NCBI RefSeq assembly: GCF_000024345.1
Contig: NC_013729.1
Location: 5,704,001 to 5,768,000 of the forward strand
DNA length: 64,000 nucleotides
Origin: Kribbella flavida DSM 17836
GTDB lineage: Bacteria > Actinomycetota > Actinomycetes > Propionibacteriales > Kribbellaceae
Reading direction: 5' to 3'
Position numbers and translations under genes: made by a program. Of the stretch, positions 54,320 through 61,266 are shown piece after piece. Position 1 is the first letter of the stretch. Every line of letters begins with the position of its first letter. The notes under the pieces were generated by a model that did not search any database, was not told the origin of the DNA, and saw nothing but the letters and a program-made list of their open reading frames with translations.

Positions 54320-54913
54320 ATGAGTCGTGTTGTGCCCGAACCGAGCTTCCGGCGGTACATCGCCGGGATCGGTACCCTCAGCCTTCGCCCGTTCGACCTG
54401 GACACCGACGTCCCGGTGCTGCACAGCTGGGTCACCCAGCCGTACGCGCGGTACTGGGGTCTGCTGGACGCGTCGGTCGCCGACGTGCACGCCGAGTACC
54501 TGCGGATCGAGCAGACCGGCCACCACCAGGCCTTGCTCGGTGAGCACGACGGCCGTCCGGCGTTCCTGATGGAGCGCTACAACCCGGCGTACGACGCGGT
54601 CGGGGCTGTGTACGACCAGGCGCCGGGGGACGTCGGCATGCACGTCCTGGTAGCACCGCCCGCGCCCGGCGAGCACCTGGCAGGGTTCACCGGCGCGGTG
54701 TTCGAGACGATTCTCGACTACCTGTTCAGCGATCCGCTGGTGGACCGGGTGGTGGTCGAGCCCGACGTGCGCAACACCAAGATCCAGGCGCTGAACGAGC
54801 GGATGGGGTTCCGCAAGCACAGCATCGTGCAGCTGCCGGACAAGCAGTCCTGGCTGAGCTTCTGCACCCGTGACCAGTACGCCGAAGCAGTCCAGATGAA
54901 CGAGGCAGGCTGA
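54320..54913 (+). CDS. Siderophore N-acyltransferase (DesC/MbtK-like GNAT)
   Basis: 197-aa GNAT of the AlcB/IucB/DesC group, which acylates a hydroxylamine (e.g. N-hydroxycadaverine) during hydroxamate siderophore synthesis. Seen: LRPFDLDTDVPVLHSWVTQP, YWGLLDAS, DVGMHVLVAPP, FTGAVFETILDYLFSDP and VVVEPDVRNTKIQALNERMGF (in parts). One base separates its stop from the next ATG. It is the first gene after the iron box. Confidence 0.9.
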   Translation: MSRVVPEPSFRRYIAGIGTLSLRPFDLDTDVPVLHSWVTQPYARYWGLLDASVADVHAEYLRIEQTGHHQALLGEHDGRPAFLMERYNPAYDAVGAVYDQAPGDVGMHVLVAPPAPGEHLAGFTGAVFETILDYLFSDPLVDRVVVEPDVRNTKIQALNERMGFRKHSIVQLPDKQSWLSFCTRDQYAEAVQMNEAG

Positions 54914-54914
54914 G

Positions 54915-56672
54915 ATGACCGACCCGACCGCACACCTGACCCCGGACAGCTGGGCCGCGGCCAACCGGGCCCTGGTCCGCAAGGCGCTGGCCGAGTTCAC
55001 CCACGAGCGCATCCTCGAACCAGTGGCCACCGGCAACGGTTACACGCTGGCCAACGCGACCAGCGAGTACTACTTCGAGGCGCGGCGCTACCCGCTGTTC
55101 CACTGGGAGGTGGACGCCGCCAGCATCACGCGCACGATCGCCGGAGCCGACGCCCCGCTGGACGCGCTGGACTTCATCACCGAGTGGCACGACCAGCTCG
55201 GCATCGGCGCGGAGATGCTGCCGGTGTACCTGGAGGAGATCAGCAGCACGCTGGCGAGTACGGCGTACAAGCTGGCGAAGCCGGACGTCACCGCGGCCGA
55301 CCTGGTCACCGCCGACTTCCAGACCATCGAGGCGGCGATGACCGAGGGCCACCCGTGCTTCGTAGCCAACAACGGCCGGCTCGGCTTCGGGGTGACGGAC
55401 TACCGGGCCTTCGCACCCGAGGCGGGCCAGGCGGTCCGGCTGGCCTGGCTGGCCGTACGCAAGGACCGGGCGACGGTGTCGCACAGCTCGACGATCTCGT
55501 ACGACGCGTTGCTGCGCGAGGAGCTGGGTACGCCGGTGCTGCAGCGGTTCGCGGAGCGGATCAGGGCGGTCGGCGAGGACCCGGCCGACTACCGGCTGAT
55601 GCCGGTGCACCCGTGGCAGTGGGAGAACAAGACCTCGGTCACCTTCGCGGCCGACGTCGCGCAGCGGCACATCATCCCTGTCGGCACCAGCGACGACGAC
55701 TACCAGCCGCAGCAGTCGATCCGGACGTTCTTCAACCGGTCGCACCCGGAGCGGCACTACGTGAAGACGGCGCTGTCGGTGCTCAACATGGGCTTCATGC
55801 GCGGCCTGTCGCCGGGGTACATGGAAAAGACGCCGGCGATCAACGACTGGGTGCACGACCTGGTCGAGAACGACGTGGTGCTGAAGCGCTACGGCTTCAC
55901 CGTGCTGCGCGAGATCGCCGCGGTCGGCTACCACAACACGTACTACGAAGCCGCGACCGCCAAGACCTCGCCGTACCGGAAGATGCTCTCGGCGCTCTGG
56001 CGGGAGAGCCCGGTGCCGGCGCTGGACTCCGGGGAGCGGCTCGCGACGATGGCGAGTCTGCTGCACGTCGACCGGCACGGCTCGTCGCACGCGGCCGCGC
56101 TGATCCGCGCGTCGGGGCTGGAGCCCGCGCAGTGGTTGCGCCGCTACCTGGACGCTTACCTGATCCCGTTGCTGCACTGCTTCTACGCCTACGAGCTCGC
56201 CTACATGCCGCACGGCGAGAACCTGATCCTCGTACTGCGCGACGCGGTGCCGACCCGGGTGATCATGAAGGACATCGCCGAGGAGATCGCGGTGCTGAGC
56301 CCGGACACCGAGCTGCCCGCGGATGCCGAGCGCGTGCGAGCCGCCGACGTGCCGGACGACGAGAAGCTGCTCAGCATCTTCACCGACGTGTTCGACTGCA
56401 TCTTTCGGTTCCTGTCGCCGCTGCTGGACCGGGAAGGGCTGCTGACGCCGGAGGAGTTCTGGTCGGTCGTGGGCGAGTCCGTGCGCGACTACCAGGCGGC
56501 GACGCCGGAGCTGGCGGATGCCTTCGCGCGGTACGACATGTTCGCGCCGGAGTTCGCGCTGTCCTGCCTGAACCGGCTGCAGCTGCGCAACAACCAGAAC
56601 ATGGTCGACCTCACCGACCTGTCGAACTCGCTGCAGTTCGTCGGCACGCTGGAGAATCCGATCGCGGGCTGA
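54915..56672 (+). CDS. IucA/IucC family siderophore synthetase (NIS, DesD-like)
   Basis: 585-aa ATP-dependent NRPS-independent siderophore synthetase that joins carboxylates to amines/hydroxylamines. Seen: SHSSTISYDALLREELGTP, MPVHPWQWENK (ATP/substrate loop, the family HPWQ motif), VKTALSVLNMGFMRGLSPG and HGENLILVLRDAVP. Resembles DesD of desferrioxamine synthesis. The decarboxylase (desA) and monooxygenase (desB) are not adjacent, nor is an uptake system. Confidence 0.92.
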   Translation: MTDPTAHLTPDSWAAANRALVRKALAEFTHERILEPVATGNGYTLANATSEYYFEARRYPLFHWEVDAASITRTIAGADAPLDALDFITEWHDQLGIGAEMLPVYLEEISSTLASTAYKLAKPDVTAADLVTADFQTIEAAMTEGHPCFVANNGRLGFGVTDYRAFAPEAGQAVRLAWLAVRKDRATVSHSSTISYDALLREELGTPVLQRFAERIRAVGEDPADYRLMPVHPWQWENKTSVTFAADVAQRHIIPVGTSDDDYQPQQSIRTFFNRSHPERHYVKTALSVLNMGFMRGLSPGYMEKTPAINDWVHDLVENDVVLKRYGFTVLREIAAVGYHNTYYEAATAKTSPYRKMLSALWRESPVPALDSGERLATMASLLHVDRHGSSHAAALIRASGLEPAQWLRRYLDAYLIPLLHCFYAYELAYMPHGENLILVLRDAVPTRVIMKDIAEEIAVLSPDTELPADAERVRAADVPDDEKLLSIFTDVFDCIFRFLSPLLDREGLLTPEEFWSVVGESVRDYQAATPELADAFARYDMFAPEFALSCLNRLQLRNNQNMVDLTDLSNSLQFVGTLENPIAG

Positions 56673-56738
56673 TCCGTGGTCTGTGGACAACTACCGCGGC
56701 GGATCGGCGGGCCCGGCCAAGCTGGTCGGGTGAGACCA

Positions 56739-57257
56739 ATGAGGAACGCCCAGACTGTCGCCGAGCCCGCGCCACGCCGCGACGGCCGGCGGTACGAGGT
56801 GATGGACGGGCGGCTGCAGGTCACCGGCACGCAGCCGCCACTCCACCACACGGCCGTCGTCGCGCTGATGGTGAAGCTGAAGCACGCCGCCCCACCCAAC
56901 CTCCGCGTCGCCGTCGGCTCCCTCGACTTCCGCCCGACTCCGCCGCACACTCTCCGCCCCGACCTGCTCGTCTGCCGCACCGCCGACGCGGGCCTTCGGC
57001 ACACCACGCGCCTCCTGGTCGCCGTCGAGGTGCTCTCCCCCAGCACCCGCATCACCGACGTGGTCCACAAACGAGCCCAGTACGAACGGTTCGCCGTCCC
57101 GTCGTACTGGCTGCTCGACCCGGACCGCCAGGAACTCACCGTCCTGGAGCTCGCCGAGGCTCACTACGTCTGCACTGCCGTCGTGCAGGCCGACGAAGCG
57201 CACACCGTCTCCCAGCCGTTTCCCCTCACGCTGACCCCGGCGGAACTGACGGGGTGA
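56739..57257 (+). CDS. Uma2 family endonuclease-like protein (1)
   Basis: 172-aa protein of the Uma2 family (restriction-endonuclease-like PD-(D/E)XK fold). Motifs LRPDLLVCR, VAVEVLSPSTRITDVVHKRAQYE and VPSYWLLDPDRQE are diagnostic. ATG 56739 (MRNAQTVAEP). Function unknown; the family is abundant in cyanobacteria and actinobacteria. A second copy follows 110 bases later. Confidence 0.92.
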   Translation: MRNAQTVAEPAPRRDGRRYEVMDGRLQVTGTQPPLHHTAVVALMVKLKHAAPPNLRVAVGSLDFRPTPPHTLRPDLLVCRTADAGLRHTTRLLVAVEVLSPSTRITDVVHKRAQYERFAVPSYWLLDPDRQELTVLELAEAHYVCTAVVQADEAHTVSQPFPLTLTPAELTG

Positions 57258-57270
57258 ACGGGGCACAGTG

Positions 57271-57301
57271 GGGCAGATCCGGGGGCAGATCAGGGCAGAT
57301 C
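57271..57301. repeat. Three direct GGGCAGATC repeats
   Basis: Copies at 57271-57279, 57283-57291 and 57293-57301, 12 and 10 bases apart, in the gap between the two Uma2 genes. Helical spacing suggests a binding site. Confidence 0.6.
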
Positions 57302-57367
57302 GGCCGAATGGACCATCCATGAGGTTCGTGGGGTCGATGCTGGTCGCATGTCCACGAAGGAGGCACC

Positions 57368-57937
57368 ATGGAAGTCGTGCACACTCTTCAGCCTGGCGCG
57401 TTCACACTGGCGGACCTCGACGAACTTCCCGACGACGGGATGCGGTACGAGCTGGTCGACGGGCAGCTGCTTGTGACTCCAGCTCCGCTGGCGATTCACC
57501 AGCGCGTCGCGGGGCACCTCTTCGTGCGCCTTCTGGACGGGTGTCCTGAAGATTTAGAGGTCTTCTTCGCGCCCTTCGATTTCCGGCCGAGCAAGCAGCG
57601 TTCCCTGCAACCGGACCTGCTCGTCTGTCGAGCTGAGGACGTGCGTCCCAAGGGTGTGGAATTCTGTCCGCTGCTACTGGCCGTCGAAATCTTGTCGCCC
57701 AGCACCCGGATGACCGATCTGCTGTTGAAGCGCGGCCTCTACGAAGAAGCCGGCGTCACCTCGTACTGGCTCATCGACCCCGAGGCCGAGACGCTGACCG
57801 CCCTCGAGCTGGTCGACGGGGTCTACCTGGAGCGGGCGGCGGTGAAGGCGGGCGAAACCTTCCGCGCCGACTTGCCTTTCCCCGTGGAGATCTCCCCGAG
57901 TGAGCTGGTGCAGAAGGTCAATCGTTCAGCAGGGTGA
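57368..57937 (+). CDS. Uma2 family endonuclease-like protein (2)
   Basis: 189-aa paralogue of the preceding gene with the same motifs: LQPDLLVCRAED, LAVEILSPSTRMTDLLLKR and VTSYWLIDPEAET, preceded by an N-terminal MRYELVDGQLLVTPAP core. GAAGGAGG lies 5 bases before the ATG. The last 20 bases overlap the end of adnB on the other strand, so the gene abuts a core repair locus. Confidence 0.93.
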   Translation: MEVVHTLQPGAFTLADLDELPDDGMRYELVDGQLLVTPAPLAIHQRVAGHLFVRLLDGCPEDLEVFFAPFDFRPSKQRSLQPDLLVCRAEDVRPKGVEFCPLLLAVEILSPSTRMTDLLLKRGLYEEAGVTSYWLIDPEAETLTALELVDGVYLERAAVKAGETFRADLPFPVEISPSELVQKVNRSAG

Positions 57938-60900
57938 CCAGTTCCTGCTTGGTGGGCAGATTGTCGGGGCGGACGATGTCGCCGGTGCGGACGTAGTAGA
58001 AGGCGGCGCCGACCTGGGTGAGGGGGATGCCGAGCAGTTCGGCCCAGGCGACGCGGTAGATGGCGAGCTGGAGCGGGTCGGCGGTTTCGGAGCGGCTGGT
58101 TTTCCAGTCGACGACGTCGTAGCCGCGGGAGCCGTCGGGGCGGACCACCTGGTAGACGGCGTCGATCCGGCCGCGGACCACCCGGCCGCCGATCGACAGG
58201 GCGAACGGCGCCTCGATCTCGTACGGCGCCTTCTCGCCGTACGGGCCGACCCGGAAGGCGTCCATCAGCTCGGTCAGGTCGGTGTCGTCCACGATGCCCT
58301 CGTCGGCGGCGCCGGGCAGGTCGTCGGGGTCGAGCAGGAACTGCTGGCCGAAGTAACTCTCCACCCAGGCGTGGAACCGGGTGCCGAACCGCGCCGCCCG
58401 GTTCGGTTTGCGCGGCATCGGCCGGGCCAGCTCGGTGGCCAGCCCGTCCGGGTCCTTGGCCAGCCGCATGACCTGCGTCGCCGACAACGTGCGCGGCAGC
58501 TCGACGTCGTACGCCTTGCGGCTCCGGCTTTCCCTTGCCTCGGACAGCAACCGCTCCAGCTCGGAGTCCCAGCGCGCGACCGTCGCCTGCTCGTCCAGCA
58601 GCAGCGACTCCTCGGCCTCCGCCGACGGCCCTTCCGCCCGGGCCTGCTGCACCAGCGCGGCTCCTTCCAGCCGCCGCCGGTACGCCTCCGCGTCGTACGG
58701 CGCGGGCCAGGCGGCCTGGGTCTGCTCGGCGAGCTCCGGGTTCTCCTCGCTCAGCTCGGGCTGCGGCGCCCAGGCGATCACCCGGTCCCCGGCGTGCTTC
58801 TTCAGCATCTCCAGGTACGCCGACGGGCCGCGCGGGCGCTTCTGCGTCGGTCCCCACCAGTGCCCGGTCGCGATCAGCACCTCCTTGGCCCGGGTGAACG
58901 CGACGTAACCGAGCCGGCGCTCCTCCAGCGAGTTCACCTGCTTGCACTCGTCGCTGAACGCCTTCAGCCCGGCGTTCGACAGGTCGTGGAAGTCGGGCAG
59001 CGTGTCCGCGTCACCGCGCAGCGGCCAGGGCAGCACCTTCGCGTTGGTGGTCCACTTGTCCCGGCCGCGGTCGGACGGAAACACCTTGTTCACCAGCGTC
59101 GGCACGAACACCACCGGCCACTCCAGGCCCTTCGACCGGTGCGTGGTGAGCAGCTTCACCGAGTCCGCCTCGCTCGGGACAGCGAGGTCGAGCCCCGCGG
59201 CGTACTCCTCCTCGGCGGCCAGGTAGGCCAGCAGCCCGTCCAGCGACCCGTCCGACTCGGTCGACACGAAGTTGCCGACAGCATCCAAAAACGCGGCCAG
59301 GTGGTCCCGGCGGCCGGAGTCGACGTGGTCCGGCGTCGCGGTCAGCTCGACGTCGAGCCCGATCGTGCTGATCACCCGGCGGACCAGGTCGAGCAGCGGC
59401 TCCCCCGCATGCGCGCGCAGCTCCCGCAGCTCGGTCGACAGCTCCTGGAACCGCTCCAGCGCTTCCGGTGAGTACCCCCAGCCCGCCGGTCCCGGGTCGT
59501 CGACCGCCTCGGCCAGTGAGATCACCTCGGTCGAGTCCATCCCGGCGACGGCCGCGTCCAGCGCGGCGACCAGGTCGTCGGCGGCCGGGCGGTCGCCGCC
59601 GTCGGCCAGCGCGCGGGACCGGTTCGCCAGCAGGGCCAGATCGCGGTGACCGATCCGGTACCGCGGGCCGGTCAGGATCCGCAGCATCGCGGCGTTCGCG
59701 GTGAGATCGTTGACCGCCTGCAGGGTGGCGACCACGTCGACCACCTCGGGCAGCGCCAGCAGGCCGCCGAGCCCGACCACCTCGACCGGGACCTTGCGCG
59801 CGATCAGCGCCTCGTGCACCGCGCTCAGGTCGACGTTCGTCCGCATCAGGATGCCGATGTCCTTCCACCGGCGGTTCGGCGTCTTGTGCGCCGCGACGAT
59901 CGAGTCGGCGATCCACTCGATCTCCTGCGAACGGGTTTCGAACAGCCCGACCGTGATCGCGCCCTCGGGCGCCCCGTCCGGCGCCTCCAGCGGGATGACG
60001 CCGGGGTGCTGCTCGTACAGCTCGGTGGCGTGCTCGTTCGCGGCGGCGAGGATGCGGCTGCCGCAGCGCCGGTTGACGCTCAGCACGTACCGCCGGGCCG
60101 GCGTGCCGTCGGCGTTGCGGAAGTGCTCGGGGAACTCGTCCAGGTTCGCGACCGAGGCGCCGCGCCAGCCGTAGATCGCCTGGCACGGGTCACCGACCGC
60201 GGTCACCGGGTGGCCGCGGCCGTGCTCGGGATCCGGGCCGGCGAACAGCGCGGTCAGCATCCGCCGCTGCGAGACCGAGGTGTCCTGGTACTCGTCGAGC
60301 AGGACCACCTTGTACCGCGAGCGTTCGATCGCCGGGACCTCGGGACACTGCTCCGCGAGCCGGGCGCCGAGCGCCATCTGGTCCGCGAAGTCGACGACGC
60401 CCCGCTCGGCCTTGTACGCCTGGTACTCCTCGACCAGCTGCAGGATCTCGCCCCGCTTCAACGCGGTCTCGGCGAGCTTCTTCACCTCGACGGTCTGTTT
60501 CGGGGCCGCGGCCACCTCCTGCCTCACGGCCTCGTCGTGGTCGCGGATCTCGTCGGCGCGCAGCAAGTGGTCGGCCAGCTCGCCGTCGAGCGAGAGCAGG
60601 CTGTTCACCAGGGTCGGCACGTGGTGCGACGCGTACCGGATCGGTCCGGCGGACCGGCGCACGACGCGGCCGGCGAGCTGGTACCTGGTTGCGTCGGCGA
60701 GCACCCGGACGTCCGGCTCGAGCCCGAGCCGCAGCCCGTGCTCGGCGATCAGCGTGCCTGCGAACGCGTGGTACGTCGAGACGACCGGCTCGCCCGGCTC
60801 CTCGGGCTCCCAGTTCGGCACGTTCTTGCGCAGGTGCGCGGCCAGGATCGGGTGCTGGTCGGGCGGCAGGGTCGAGCCCAGCACGCCGGCCTTGGTCAGG

Positions 60901-61157
60901 TCCTCGCGGATCCGGACGTCGAGCTCGTTGGCCGCCTTCTTGGTGAAGGTGAGACCGAGCACCTCCTCGGGCTTGACCTGTCCGGTGCAGATCAGCCACA
61001 CCACGCGGGCGGCCATCGCGGTGGTCTTGCCCGAGCCGGCACCGGCCACGATCACGCCCGGAGCCAGCGGCGCGGTGATCGCCTCCAGCTGCTGGTCGCT
61101 GAACGGGATGCCGAGCAGGTCGACGAGGTCGGCCGTGCTCTCCAGCTTGGCAGCCAT
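57918..61157 (-). CDS. adnB: ATP-dependent helicase-nuclease AdnB
   Basis: 1079-aa UvrD-like helicase fused to a C-terminal PD-(D/E)XK nuclease, a subunit of the AdnAB end-resection motor. Walker A GAGSGKTT (39-46), motif II LLDEYQDTSV, motif III GDPCQAIYGWRGAS, motif V TTHRSKGLEWPVVFV, motif VI AFTRAKEVL. The nuclease domain has FGTRFHAWVES, GRIDAVYQVV and YDVVDWKTS with the downstream QLAIYR motif. ATG 61157 has GGAG upstream. It lies directly downstream of adnA (109 bases), as in mycobacteria. Confidence 0.95.
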   Translation of the reverse strand: MAAKLESTADLVDLLGIPFSDQQLEAITAPLAPGVIVAGAGSGKTTAMAARVVWLICTGQVKPEEVLGLTFTKKAANELDVRIREDLTKAGVLGSTLPPDQHPILAAHLRKNVPNWEPEEPGEPVVSTYHAFAGTLIAEHGLRLGLEPDVRVLADATRYQLAGRVVRRSAGPIRYASHHVPTLVNSLLSLDGELADHLLRADEIRDHDEAVRQEVAAAPKQTVEVKKLAETALKRGEILQLVEEYQAYKAERGVVDFADQMALGARLAEQCPEVPAIERSRYKVVLLDEYQDTSVSQRRMLTALFAGPDPEHGRGHPVTAVGDPCQAIYGWRGASVANLDEFPEHFRNADGTPARRYVLSVNRRCGSRILAAANEHATELYEQHPGVIPLEAPDGAPEGAITVGLFETRSQEIEWIADSIVAAHKTPNRRWKDIGILMRTNVDLSAVHEALIARKVPVEVVGLGGLLALPEVVDVVATLQAVNDLTANAAMLRILTGPRYRIGHRDLALLANRSRALADGGDRPAADDLVAALDAAVAGMDSTEVISLAEAVDDPGPAGWGYSPEALERFQELSTELRELRAHAGEPLLDLVRRVISTIGLDVELTATPDHVDSGRRDHLAAFLDAVGNFVSTESDGSLDGLLAYLAAEEEYAAGLDLAVPSEADSVKLLTTHRSKGLEWPVVFVPTLVNKVFPSDRGRDKWTTNAKVLPWPLRGDADTLPDFHDLSNAGLKAFSDECKQVNSLEERRLGYVAFTRAKEVLIATGHWWGPTQKRPRGPSAYLEMLKKHAGDRVIAWAPQPELSEENPELAEQTQAAWPAPYDAEAYRRRLEGAALVQQARAEGPSAEAEESLLLDEQATVARWDSELERLLSEARESRSRKAYDVELPRTLSATQVMRLAKDPDGLATELARPMPRKPNRAARFGTRFHAWVESYFGQQFLLDPDDLPGAADEGIVDDTDLTELMDAFRVGPYGEKAPYEIEAPFALSIGGRVVRGRIDAVYQVVRPDGSRGYDVVDWKTSRSETADPLQLAIYRVAWAELLGIPLTQVGAAFYYVRTGDIVRPDNLPTKQELVTLLND

Positions 61158-61189
61158 CAGCAGCTCCCCGGACGACCAGCGGACAGGAC

Positions 61190-61225
61190 GGACACGGCAG
61201 AGCGGGCGGACACGGTAGAGCGGGC
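61190..61225. repeat. 18-base tandem repeat, two copies, between adnA and adnB
   Basis: GGACACGGCAGAGCGGGC and GGACACGGTAGAGCGGGC, contiguous, with one mismatch; a partial third unit (GGACAGCGGCAG) follows. Confidence 0.85.
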
Positions 61226-61266
61226 GGACAGCGGCAGGACGAACAGGGGCGCCGCAGCGGAGCGCA

